NCBI GenBank assembly: GCA_021464525.1
Contig: JADRCO010000003.1
Span: forward strand, 35,752-99,751
Length of the DNA stretch: 64,000 nt
From: Rhizophagus sp. LPA8_4_AMF
Lineage: Eukaryota > Glomeromycota > Glomeromycetes > Glomerales > Glomeraceae
Reading direction: 5' to 3'
This document shows positions 47,792-60,140 of this stretch, piece by piece. The notes below the pieces were generated by a model. The model ran no database searches. It saw nothing but the letters and a program-made list of their open reading frames with translations, and was not told the DNA's origin. A program made the translations under genes and the position numbers. Position 1 is the first letter of the stretch. Every line of letters starts with the position of its first letter.

Positions 47792-49797
47792 TGATTTGTA
47801 TATTGTTTATTATAAATAATTTTAGTATGTACTAAAACACACTTTATTTGATATTTTCTTGTAAAGTATAATCTTATTTAACCTATAAACGATAATACCT
47901 ATTATATGATAGCGTAAATATATAAACAGGGAAAACCTACTTTTCATATTAGTATTCATTAATTACAAATTCTTTTCTATTGAGTAAAATTTATGAAAAA
48001 AAACACTTTGAAACGCTTTGCTGTTAGTTTGTACAGTGAATATTTTTCCGCTCCACTTGTTACGTTAAAAATTATAATTTCTCCCGGTAAATTTCAAAGG
48101 GATTTCACATTTGTTTCGTTAATTGTAAACTGCACATAGTAAAATTGCGCAAAAAAAAATTAATTTTAAAAAGATTTAAATGATTTATAAGTTGTATGAT
48201 CATATCTCTTTAATTGATGTTATTTTTATGACGTGCTATAATTGAGATATCTTTATTATAATACGTTATACTATAAATATAGAGCAAGTAAATAATTATG
48301 AAAAGATTTGAATTAAGATAAAGCCTTTGAATTTACAAAATATACCATGTTACATTAAGATTTTACAATCTGTTGATATAAACTCAATTAAATCAGGTAT
48401 TACTATTGTGCGTTCCATAATATAATCATTCTATTTTTCAAAGTGTAAAAAAAAAAAGAATTGATTATATTTATTTAATGTTAAAATGTATTACTTATCG
48501 TCACTAATATAAAAAGTATAAAAGTTTAACCGTCACGTAAATCACATGATAGTGTTTAAATCATGTGATGTTTGGTTTTCTACTGCGAAAGAATAATTTA
48601 TAAATGTAACTTTTTATTATTTATTTATTAAAGAATATATTTAAAATTTAATTGAATTTTATTAAAACTTATAAATCTCATTGTATCCATTTTTTATTAT
48701 TCTCAATAAAATGTATTTCTAATTTTATCTTTTCATAATCTTGACATCGTTAATCGTTCATATTACAATAAAATTAGCCGCAATATTTCTTATCCATTTT
48801 TTCTTTGAGACAAACTAGCAGGAATGTCTAAATAATAATGAGTCTAAAATAAAAAAAATTATTCATTACATTAGTTTTTTGTTAACCAGTTGAAAATAAA
48901 TCTCTTACTTCGTCTAATAATGTCTTAAACTTAATTTTCATAGTTTCGCAACACACTTCACAATCATTATCAATGTTTCTATCTTCATAACATTTCTATA
49001 GGTTTCTATCTTCGTCTATACTTATAGTATCTTCATCAACTTTACCTTGCAACTTGAATACATGAAAGATGTTTAGTGAATATTAATGAAGTTTATGATT
49101 ATATGTGTGAATTATCATTATTTTTTTTTTAAATAAAAAACAAGATAAAATAAATAGAAGCTTTGCATAAATTTGTTATTTTATTTTAATGCTCAAATTT
49201 TAAATTTTAATGGAAATTTGGACATTTGAATGTTCAATATGCCTGCTTATTATCATTGGGTTAATTTAACAATAAATGAAAAAGGAGTTTAAATTTAAAC
49301 CATAAAGATTGAAGAACCAACATTTAACAATATTACGTCAGAGTATTAGGGATCGTGCCAGCTATTTATCATGCCAGAACTGGTTAATATATATTATTTT
49401 TTTCATAAAATTTATAGATATATGCACAAATTTACTCGTTAAACTATAATTTTTGATAATATTCTTTCTCCCAAATGTATGAAATAAGTAAAGTATATTT
49501 GATCAACGTGAAATATTAATTTATTTTCGTAAATGATCTGTTTGGATTTTTATAAATTCAATGATAGCCTTTAACGTACTATGATCAATTCAAGTTTAAA
49601 ATTCAAAAATGAAATTATTAGATGATATTAATTGATTATTATATAGCTAAATGTAACATTGTAATTTCTCGTGATGATCCGCATACTTACTGTGCCCAAA
49701 TTATTATGTTGTAACACGACAGAAATTGTGACAAACAAATAAATCCATTTAAAAAATACTCAAAAAAGGAACGGGGGTTTTTTTAACTTACTAAAAA
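47792..49797. other. Spacer behind copy D, with duplicated flank and a decayed coding trace
   Basis: 47850-48530 resembles the 3' flanks of copy C and its Sel1 gene, ending just where Sel1 coding sequence would start, so the Sel1 partner is lost here. On the minus strand about 49060-48895 encodes in part DNDCEVCCETMKIKFKTLL with stops and an internal EDRN duplication: a remnant I do not recognise. The last ~130 bp form the conserved upstream block of copy E. Confidence 0.5.
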
Positions 49798-52700
49798 ATG
49801 GCAGAAAATTCTAAGATAAACAATTTAAATTATTATATTAATTGGTTAGATAATTCGATATCTGAAGAACATATCAAATATTATAAATATTCAGACTTCA
49901 CAAATATTCAACAAATAGGAAAAGGTGCATATGGCAATGTTGTTCGTGCTAATTGGAAAAATTCTAGTCGTCTTTTCGCTATAAAATCTTTTAACAATGA
50001 TGAGCTTACTCTTAAAGAAGTTGTAAAAGAGGTAAAATTCAGTTGATTTATTAAAAATATTTGAATAAATAAATATTAATTCTCATATTTTCTGAAGTTA
50101 ACATTGCTTCGGAGCGTTGATGATCATGAAAATATTATAAGGTTATATGGAATCACTAAGATAGAAAGTGAGTATTAGAACTATTATATAGAATAATTTA
50201 TTCATTCTTTTTATTATTATAAAAAATAATAATTCACTTTTTTTTCAGATACAACTCACCAAGTAAATAAGTATTCCTTAGTCTTGAAATACGCCAATAA
50301 TGGTACACTAAATACTTACTTTAATAATTATTTCGATGTACTTGGCTGGAATGATAAATATCGTTTAGCGTTGCAATTGGCAAGTGCCGTAGAATTTTTA
50401 CACGAAAAAGAGATTATTCATCGTGACCTGGTAATTTGATTATAATTTGTGCATTTTAACTAGTAATTTATTGAAATATATATTTGATATATTAATACAA
50501 TTTTTTTTCCTATAATTTAAGCATGCAAACAATATACTTGTACATCAGAATAGTATTAAATTAGCAGATTTTGGACTGTCAAAAAAAATTGCTGAAGCAT
50601 CGAATAGTGCATCAAAAATACTTGGTGTAATACCTTACGTTGATCCGAAAAAATTCAACGATCAAAATAAAAATTATAAATTAAATGAAAAATCTGATGT
50701 ATATAGTATTGGAGTTTTATTATGGCAAATTTCAAGCGGGTGTGAACCATTTAAGAATAAAGGTTATGATTATGATGCAAGCTTAATGTTATTCATATTA
50801 AATGGTAAAAGAGAAGAAATGATTTATGGAACACCTGTTGAGTATAATAAATTATATACAGGTAATTTTATAATATAAATTTTCCATAACCATTTTTAAC
50901 TGATTATGTATTAATTTATTTATTTCTAGAGTGCTGGAAATATGAACCAGAAGAACGTCCAAACATGCAGGAAGTTGTTTCAGCTCTTAAAGCAATAATT
51001 TCTCCAAACCAAAATGATACAATTATTGATAATATTAATGAAAGGAAAGAACCCGAAAATTATAAGCCAGTTTCAAACTTAAGTAATAGAACTACAGATC
51101 TAAACAATGATTTAATAAATGTCAAATCATTAAATATTGATGAATATGAAAGCGGGTTAAAAGTGGAGTCTGAATATAGCCCATCAAGTGCATCAAATAA
51201 AGCAGGGCCATTGATGGATGATACATATTATTATAGAAATCAATCACTTCTCAAACCGGAAAAAGAATTTATAAATGACGTTAATGAAAAGGAAACTTCA
51301 AAGCTAAGTAAAGGAACTATAGATTTAAATGATGATTTAATAAATAATCTTGGATCTTTAAATATTTATGAATATGGATACAAAAGTGGGATAAAAGTGG
51401 AGCTTGAAAATAGTTCATCAAGTACATCAAATCAAGCAATAGAACCGTCAACAGAGGATACTTGTATTTATAGAAACCAATTACTTCACAAATTAGAAAA
51501 TGAAGGATTTATTACACCAGACGAAAAAGTAAAAGAGCTTGTAAAGGAATTGATTGAGCCAAAATTTATATATGCTCTAAAGTTACTTTTTGAAAATTTA
51601 CAGAATAAATTTTCATCCCAAATATTGATAAGTTCATTAAAATTGTTAGCAAATCCTACTTTATTTGATTATTATTCAGAAGAGAATGTGGTAAGATTGG
51701 AATTTCATTTACGAACCTGGATAGCTGTTTTAGAGCGTATACAATTTTCAAATTCACTGATAGTTCTTACTAAAGATCTTTTGAATAAAGTGTGTAATTC
51801 TTTAGTAAAATTTACTGAATTTTATTATAAAACAATGGAAGTTATTGGAGATAAAGGACATAATTATGATATAGATTTTTTGTTAATTTACTTGCGAGAT
51901 ATGCTATATAGTTTACGTGATGATGTAAGTTGGTTTCAGGAACTTTTAAGAAGAATTAAAGAATTGCTAAAACCCATTTTAAATATTACACCATCAACTA
52001 AAGTTACTACTTCAGATGAAAATCGTTCAATTGAATCAATGATTATACAATTACGCCAAGATATAAGTTTTAAATATTCAGTACCATCCTATTATATTGA
52101 TTGGAGAATTATTTTGATAATTCAACATAATCTTTTTATCTGGTCTGAAGATTCTGAAAAAATAATCAGTAAAAAGTATGCAGAAATGATATTAATAGAA
52201 TATATTTGGAGTTTTTTAGAAAGAGAATGGATCAATATTGCTGATGAATCTATTTTAGATTCTCAAGTAAAATTTGATATAGTATTAGATAAATTTACAA
52301 AATCATTAAAGAATACTGGAAATTTCTTAAATGATGTTGCTGGAAATGAACCTCTTGCATTACCACATACTTTATGGTTCGGATTATTGGATCTTGCACA
52401 AAATCTTATCCAAAAATCTACTCGAATGGCAACATATGGTCTTTGTTATTATATGGCAATTGAATCACTTAATAAATCTCCAAGCAACTTTATTCAATTT
52501 AAGGCAATTGAATTATTATTACATTTATATAATATTGATAGCCAAATGTTTTCAATGATTGAAGATGATTTTGATCAATATATAAAATATATAAGAAAAT
52601 TAAATGAAAATAAGTCTGCGGATTTTTCAGAAAAATTTCAAAATTTATTATCTTTTGTTAAAGAAAAATATTTTGAAGATTCTAAAATTTTATATGACAG

Positions 52701-55204
52701 TATTAGAAAAGGAAAAGGAAAAGGAAACGGAATAAGTTTAAATCAAAACACATGTAACATTATAGATGTTATAGCAGATGAAATGACATGTTCAATTAGT
52801 AATGAACCAACTGACCAATTATGTGTTTTAAAATGTCAACATATATTATCATTGAATAATTTAAAAAATTTAAAACAAAAAAATGTCCTATATGTAGAAA
52901 AAAACTTGAAAATAATGATATCAAATATTTACCACAGAATACTATTTATAAAAATTTATATTCACAATTCTTTGATGCTGGACATATTTTACCAACTATT
53001 GAATTAGAAAATTCAGAACAAATAACAAATGTTCAATATAATAGTGATTCAGATAATTCAGAAGTGGATCTTATTTTAACAAAAAAAAAGAAATTTATGA
53101 AAGCAATTAAATTAAATTCAACTACTATATTATCATCATTAATTTCAAGAGTTTCAAGAAAACAGAATCCAATATATCAAAGCATTATAAAAGAATTAAA
53201 TGGAAAATATTACCAAAAAGCTGAATCATTATGTAAAGAATATTTAGAACTTTTTCCTAAAAGTTATTCTGTAAGATGTATATTAGCTTACATTTATAGA
53301 TGTTTTAAAAATTATGAACAAGCACATTTATATTTAAAAAAAGCCATTATATTAAAACAAAAAAAACCAATAGCATATTTTATTTATGGAGATATATCTT
53401 TTTGGCAAAGTGAATATGATAAAGCAATAGATAATTTAAATTTATCATTAGAATATAAAGTTAAATCAATTGTTAATTTACACATAATACTTGGAAATAG
53501 TTTTTTAAAAAAATCCCACTATGATAATGCCTTAAAGAATTATGATACTGCATTAAAAAACAATCCAAATAATAATTTGTGTCTTAAAAATTGTGCATAC
53601 ATTTTTGAAAAGCAAGAAGATTATATAAATTGTTTAAAAATATTAGACAAACTGTTAAATATTAATGATAATGATTCATTAATTTTATGCTATTATGGGG
53701 AAATTCTTGAAAATTTAGGAAGGTATAATGAAGCAGTAATATATTTTACAAAAGCAAATAGTATAGATCCAGAAAATATTTATATTTTGAATAAAAGAGC
53801 TATTGCATATTTTGTTCTTCAAGAATATGATAAAGCTTTATTAGACCTTGATAAAGTTATACAATTGGATTTATCAAATAATTTAGCATACTATAATAAA
53901 GGCTTAACATATTATTCAATAGAAAATATTGAGAATGCTATAGCTTCTTTTAAAAAATGTGTAGAATTAGACTCTAATGATAATTTATCAAAAATTCAGT
54001 TATATTACTTGGAATATTTGCAAAAGAGAAATAGCTCTAAAGATTTGAAACATAATATTATAACAAAAATTGACCAAATTCTTGAAGATGATAGATCATT
54101 GTCTTTAATAGGATTTAAAATATATATTGATTTGTCTATTATGAATACCAAAAAATATGAATCATTTTTTTTTGAGACATTATGCAATAATAATAATGAC
54201 ATTTCATTTTTTTGTTTATTACAATCCACGAAATATTCAAATTTTTGGACAAATTACTTGTCATACCTAAAGTGGGATGGTACTAGTTACTTATTAACTG
54301 AACTTGGCATTATTGATCCTTTTAGCAAATATTTATACATAAGTAAGAGAATATTTAAATATATATATATTAATCTTCTAGATTATTATTAACATAATGA
54401 ATTATTTCAGATGTGGGTACTTATCTTATTTCTAACTTTTTAAACTTGAATAATGAATTTCATCAGTTTCAAGTAAATGATATAAACAGGTAAAGTTGGT
54501 ATATATGTATTATTTACTAAATGACTGCATAAGTTAAATGATTTTTTAAAAATGTTAGTTTATCAGGGCAGAGTTTATCTTTTGAAGGCAAAGCATTTAT
54601 TTTTAATTTGCCCAAATTATATATGTATTGGCGGCATTATGCTATTTGGAAAATAAATGTTAAAAAGATACTATTTAAAGATTGCTCTATAAAATTTATA
54701 ATTAAGCAAGAAGAAGTAAGTTAATTAACTATTAGAATTTTTTACTTAGGTATATTTGTAATTAATGTACTTTATTATAATAGGATATGCAGGATGAACA
54801 TGTTTTAAAATTTGAAGATGTGTCAAAATTTGAAGGATTAGGTTGGATTGAATATTCTTTTAAAATATCTGAAACCTCTAGTGAATATATACAACCCTCA
54901 ATTGAAGTAAATGGCCTTAATATGGTACAGTATTATTATTTCATCTACTATTATTTATTTAAATAATAATTGATCTGAATCATCTGATCTTGTATTATTA
55001 CATATTATTTAGCAAATAGATTATATTAGGTTCATAAATAATGAATCTAGAAGAGACAAACAAATTTTCTTTCCAAAAATGGGACATTTATTACCAATTC
55101 ACAAAATTTGCCCAAATGTTCCAGAAGCTTTTAAGGACAAGTATTTTCCAAGGAAGGAGATGGAAGATCTGCTTGCACTAAAAGATATAATTGATCACTT
55201 ATAA
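49798..55204 (+). pseudogene. Kinase - helical - RING/U-box-like - TPR - C-terminal domain gene with a frameshift in the RING (copy E)
   Basis: Exons 49798-50031, 50098-50167, 50249-50430, 50522-50861, 50930-54342, 54411-54489, 54559-54715, 54784-54924 and 55013-55204. Kinase intact (GKGAYGNV, HRDL-HANNIL, ADFGLS). In exon 5 an A run at 52877-52883 is one base short compared with copy C, so the second Cys cluster (expected CPIC) is lost and the frame stops at 53007. The TPR frame resumes at once and runs to the exon-5 donor; all later exons are open. Summed length is one base under a multiple of three. The kinase half resembles copy D while much of the middle and 3' end is identical to copy C. 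Pseudogene, truncated kinase-helical protein, or homopolymer error. Confidence 0.82.
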
Positions 55205-56049
55205 TTATTTATACATTATATTTATTATTTTTTAAAAAAAATTCTGGAATTCAAAAAGCAAAACTTATGAAAATATTTCCGATAAATTAGGACTTAATAG
55301 GTATTTTGTTGTAAAATAATTTTTGTATTAACATACTTTAGTGCTTATCATGATAACGTAAATTCATATAGAAAACCCTCCCCAATTTATATTGTCTTTT
55401 TTTTATTTTATTGCCGTTCATTTTTCATAAACTAACCGAATAAAATTTATGAAAGAAAATTCTGAACGTGTCATTAGTTTGTACAGTGTATTTCATGATC
55501 CGCGTTATTTATTAACCGTTAAAATTTAAGATTTTGATTGGAATTTGAGATAAATTATTCAGCTAATCACAAACTAAGAGATACTTAAACATGAAAAAGC
55601 TAAAAATTATAATTTCTCTTGATAAAGCAAAGAACTTTCTCATTATTTTCGTTAATTGTAAATTACAGCATAAAACATACTGTTTTAAGTGGATGTTATT
55701 TGGCAACTTTTTATGATATACAATAAATAATTGGATATCTTTATTATATTATATTATATAAACAAGACACATAGAATAAGAATTAAATTAAAGCTTCGAA
55801 TTTGCAAAACATATCAAAATGAAAATTTTGTCATCTTTGATACAAACATTAATTGATACATCAAAATCCAGAAATTTTCGCGTTCTTTTTCATAAGTGTA
55901 AATATGCAAATTCGTAAGAGAGACAAATATTAAGCAAAAAGAAAAATTTCTTTTAAAGATAAATTAATAATTTATTAATAATTGATTATTTATTGTCAAT
56001 ATAAATATGATATATGTATAATTACAGTATATACTATCACTACCACTAA
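55205..56049. other. Duplicated 3' flank behind copy E
   Basis: Paralogous to 33024-33917 (shared GAGATACTTAAACATGAAAA, TAAGAGAGACAAATAT). No gene. Confidence 0.5.
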
Positions 56050-57070
56050 TCATCACTAATATAAATAGTATAAAAGTGGATTGCACTTTTAATATCTGCT
56101 AAAACTAATATGACTCAATTATTTCCATTATCAGCACTCTTTTGATACCATTTAAAGCTAAAATCTATCTACAGTAGTTTCAATGCCAAATTCATACCAT
56201 CTTGCAAGACTAAATCATAATTTTCATTATTAGCATATTATAAACCCAATTAAAAGCTTCTACTTCATTTTTTAACGCTTCCTAAATTAACTTGACCACA
56301 TTTATAACTTACTATAGCCGTTTTTTTAAACCATTCATTCGTATGGCCTAAAATAATCAGTAGAAGTACCTTATTTAACGCGGTTATGGATCTTTAATCT
56401 CAGATTCTTAAATAACAACCTTTTTATTTTCAGTCGAGTCTCATCAAATTCGCTCCTAAATTATATTGATTATATTACTCATTACACAGCAAAAAGCACA
56501 TGTCCGATCATATTTTTTATGGTATATACAAATTTAGATAATTTATAAAATTATAAGCTTCAATCGCATTTTATTTTTTGGAACTCCTGATTACACTGAG
56601 CATGCGTACCTCAATGCGAGCTAGATAAGCCGCGAACAAATTTTTAGATGCATTTTGCTTTGCTTTTGGTAAATCGACTGTAGGGTTTCTTGATGAAATA
56701 GTACTAAAAGTACTTTGTTGGTAGATTCTTATACATTATTTTCGTTTGTTCATTAAAGTTTGTAGAAAGAGAGCTAAAGGATTTGTGAGAGTTGCAGTCG
56801 TAAGTAAAGGATTTGTGGCATTAGCGTATAATAGAAACAAGTATTGTCTGCTGATGAAATTGGTTTTTGAAGTACAATACAATGTACGAAGTTAGTTGTT
56901 AATGGAGTTGTTTTGATTGTTATATTTATAGTTTCAGATCTGAGTTGTAAAACATTTATCATAAATAAAATCTTTTCCATCAAAATGCCACGAAGTGTAT
57001 GTTCCCCAATCCTAATGTTCTTTTGGATAATCATGTTTCCAAAATTTAAATTCTCTTTTTATTTTAGCAT
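56050..57070 (-). pseudogene. Decayed pseudokinase-Sel1 gene copy
   Basis: On the minus strand it follows the intact gene at 33918-36605 from its 3' end (TTATTTCCATTATCAGCACT, CAGTAGTTTCAATGCCAAAT) through the Sel1 repeats, the TACAATG-type linker and into the kinase-like part (TTCTTTTGGATAATCATGTT near 57020). Frequent deletions and frame changes. It has the same tail-to-tail position relative to copy E as the intact gene has to copy C. Confidence 0.85.
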
Positions 57071-57124
57071 ATATAAAATATGGAGTAAGTTTATAGTTTG
57101 ATGAGAAATAATTATACGTGATGT

Positions 57125-57265
57125 GACTTTTCAATTTTCAAAATTTAACTAGAATTTATAAACTGTCCAAATCAACAAGTATTTATGCCTTCAAGATATA
57201 TCAAGAATATAAAGGATTATTATTGATAATAAAATCGGTATATTTAAAAAAAATCTTTTTTTCTA
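57125..57265. repeat. Dispersed ~140-bp repeat, copy 1
   Basis: Nearly the same as 62248-62395 in the same orientation (ACTTTTCAATTTTCAAAATT, TTATGCCTTCAAGATATATC). Non-coding; family unknown. Confidence 0.75.
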
Positions 57266-57870
57266 AATTCGTATTGTAAACAAGAGAATTATCTTTTGTG
57301 ATTAATATAGGCATAAAGGAGTATTAGGAGCAATTTTTCTGATATGGTTTATTTTAAATAATTTTTATTATATTAAGTTTTATTAAACAATTCTTTTTTA
57401 TTCAAGGGGCTGCTTAATAAAATTAAACATAATCAATAAAAAAGGAAAATAACAATCGCTGAAAACTTTTTATTTTGTATATTAAAAAACGAATGTTGAT
57501 GACTAAAATGGTTCTCAATTAATAAATACAACGCCAACAAAGCCAAAATATTCGAAAAAAAGAAAATATTAAATCTTATTAATTTAATAAAATTATTTAG
57601 TGTTAATCACTTTTCATTGATTTTTTTTATTGTTTTGTAATTATTTTAATCGTTTATTAATTGCTAACACATCATATTGGCAAAGGCTAGAATATTCAAA
57701 AAAGAATATTAATAATTGCCTTCTTTTTTATTTACTTCTAATTTCATTATTGCTTAAATAAATTTATATATATAAGGCCTCTTTACCTTCCTTTCCTTCC
57801 ATTAATTCTTATCATTCCATCCATCTCATCCATCCTACTTTCATCATCAAAAAATGCGACTGTGGTTATG

Positions 57871-58210
57871 ATGGTACCTTATAACTTTTTTACTGGTACC
57901 TCTCAAATATTACCTTTTTATCAACAAGCTCAATAACAAGTTTATTTCCAGCCCACCTTTAATCCTCAGTTCTTACCTAATAAGAAAAAAACCAAATCTT
58001 ATCATGATTTTCCACTCCAAAATTGAGATTATTATTTTCCAATGTTGTAAATTTCTGTATTGGTCCCTATTATGAAAAAGAAGAAAGTGTTAATTGTGTG
58101 CAAAACTTTTACTTAATGGTAAAGAAGACATAGCCAATTCTTCCTTTAGAACTAGCAGACTTTACCAATAACAAAGTAAGGATGCTTGCTTAAGTTGGTT
58201 ATCAAGTGAA
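57871..58210 (+). pseudogene. Decayed coding remnant rich in Q, P, F and Y
   Basis: From ATG 57871 the frame reads MVPYNFFTGTSQILPFYQQAQ, stop (TAA 57934), then QVYFQPTFNPQFLPNKKKTK. Further on, in shifted frames, FCIGPYYEKEESVNC (about 58053) and SSFRTSRLYQ-stop-QSKDACLSWLSSE (about 58141-58211) look coding. Two of the stops sit in a CAA TAA CAA setting, as expected from CAA changing to TAA. Family unknown. Confidence 0.4.
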
Positions 58211-58318
58211 TAAAATTCAAAAAAAAAGAAAAGAGAAAAAAAATAAAATAAAATAAAAAGGAATAAAAATAAAAAATTAAAAGGAATAAAAAAAAATAAA
58301 TAAAAGAAATAAAAATAA

Positions 58319-58400
58319 GTGGGTAATTATCCTAAGCAAACTTGTGAACTCCCCGACTCAATGAGTAATCCGTTCTGTACTTTGCTTAGGAGTTACCCAC
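58319..58400. repeat. 82-bp inverted-repeat unit, copy 1
   Basis: Arms GTGGGTAATTATCCTAAGCAAA and TTTGCTTAGGAGTTACCCAC (first 20: GTGGGTAATTATCCTAAGCA) enclose ACTTGTGAACTCCCCGACTC and a GAGTAATCCGTTCTG core. Almost the same unit follows at 58448-58530. I tested it as a tRNA and it does not fit. Confidence 0.75.
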
Positions 58401-58447
58401 TTTGCAAAAAAATTCAATTCACCCTTCACCAACCCAAGCAAACAAAC

Positions 58448-58530
58448 CCAGTAATATGATCCTAAGCAAACTTGTGAACTCCCCGACTCTATGAGTAATC
58501 CGTTCTGTACTTTGCTTAGGAATTACTCAC
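58448..58530. repeat. 82-bp inverted-repeat unit, copy 2
   Basis: Same orientation and nearly the same core as the unit at 58319-58400, differing mainly in the outer arms (AGTAATATGAT / AATTACTCAC). Confidence 0.75.
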
Positions 58531-58997
58531 TTTGCAAAATAAAAAAAAAAACACACCTCTCTTGAGTTAATTTACACTCATCTTAAAAGCCAGCCAGTAA
58601 TGCTCTTCAGAGAGCTTTCATCTGTCATCTGTTTTTTCAATATAAAATAGCGCCGTAATTGTGATGTTTATAATGATTTCTTTTTAAAAAAATCAAGAAA
58701 AAAGTTTTGTAAAAGACTTTGCGAAACTTACCATAGACCCATACCAATACAATATTATGATAAGATCCAATGTTCCATACTATACTACCCGTTATCATCA
58801 CGAAAATATACCTTGCACAAAATAACTACTAAAAAAACCGCAATCCTGTTGTTATATAAAAAATTTTTTTTGGTTGCTATTTCCTTCTATTAACGTCCAA
58901 TAAACTCTATATTTATGTACAGAGAGGCCCTTATAGAAGGAGGATTGGTGGTGAGGTACTTGACAGTAGTTAAATTTCGCGTCCCAGGAGCAAAATC

Positions 58998-59160
58998 ATG
59001 AGCTCCATTGAGCTAAGGCGGAAGGGAAAACGAAGGGGAAAGGGAAAAATGAAAGGAAAGGGGAAACCGAAAGGAAAAGGGAAAACGAAAGGGAAAACGA
59101 AAGGGAAAGAGGAAAACGAGAGAAAGCAAGAGAGGGGGAAGAGGAAAGAGCAAAAAAATA
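58998..59160. repeat. Purine-rich simple repeat (GGGAAA/GAAAGG words)
   Basis: Almost pure A/G on the plus strand for about 150 bases, open in several frames on both strands (Lys/Gly-rich or Phe/Ser/Pro-rich). Openness follows from composition, so I do not call a gene. Confidence 0.7.
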
Positions 59161-59795
59161 CACAAACATACATACCACTCACACACAAACCCACTCACAA
59201 ACCTCCACACAACAACCCACATACTGTGCCTAAAGGAAAAGGGGCTTAATAATAAAGAAAACCAACGTTGCGTCATTCAGATATGGTTTTTTCATTGCTT
59301 GATTCAAGCAATGGGGATTTGATTACAAAAAAAACTGACGCTAATAATCTTATTTCTTCCGCTTGTTGTATATATATTTTATAGATTACAGGCGGCGGAT
59401 TTTTTTTTAGAGCGTTTTTTTTAGAAAAGTATTTTTTTTTAGTATTTTTTTTTAGAGGAAAGGAGGGTATATATATATTAAAAAGAGATTTCGCGTACGC
59501 GAAAAAAAGTGATTAATAATAATGATGTACATAATAACATGACTAATAATGACTCTCATGTGATCTGACACTGATCCGACTTTAGCCGCAATAAATGAAA
59601 TAGATGATGTGCGGAGTTATCGATATAAAAACGCGGAAACAAACTATTAGTAGATGAATAGAGATTAGAGAGATATACAAAAAACGCGACATTACGAGTT
59701 ACGACATTTACGACATTGATAACATTATAGGACTATTATAACTATTATAGTAGCGCTTATTCATGATTTTGTAAGATTGTTTTTTTCAAAATTAG

Positions 59796-60140
59796 ATGTT
59801 GACGTCATTATATATACACTGTGTAATGAAAATTACTACGTACTGTGGTTTTAGTATTACTAAGCAAAGTCACATACAATTTAAACATATTTTATTAATC
59901 CTAATGTCTATGAGTCAGATCAAACGAAAAATGACTCAGATAAATGAACAATGTTATTTGTCTATAAAGAAGCCACTAAGAAAAGACATCTATTCAAATG
60001 ATTTTACTGGATTCAATAAACATAATTTATCCAGTGATTCTGATGAAAATGATTCACTGGTCTTTAAAGAATTACTTCAATATCCGGAGCAAGGAAAAAT
60101 TTATATTGTGAACAAACTACTAGATGTTGTTCTCACTTAG
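59796..60140 (+). CDS. Unrecognised ORF, possibly an exon fragment
   Basis: The second half has protein-like composition (SIKKPLRKDIYSNDFTGF, SDSDENDSLVFKELLQYP, GKIYIVNKLLDVV); the first half is less convincing. It may be an exon of a decayed gene together with open pieces near 60240 and 60560-60680. No family recognised. Confidence 0.25.
   Translation: MLTSLYIHCVMKITTYCGFSITKQSHIQFKHILLILMSMSQIKRKMTQINEQCYLSIKKPLRKDIYSNDFTGFNKHNLSSDSDENDSLVFKELLQYPEQGKIYIVNKLLDVVLT

Noticed and set aside
58331-58390. tRNA-like fold (7-bp closing stem around a ~60-nt core)
   Set aside because: No TTCRA-type T-loop, D-arm or sensible anticodon arm on either strand; the near-identical second copy fits a repeat better.
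58998-59276. Four overlapping open frames on both strands (Lys/Gly-rich and Phe/Pro-rich)
   Set aside because: They are by-products of an almost pure A/G repeat; stops are rare in such sequence on either strand.
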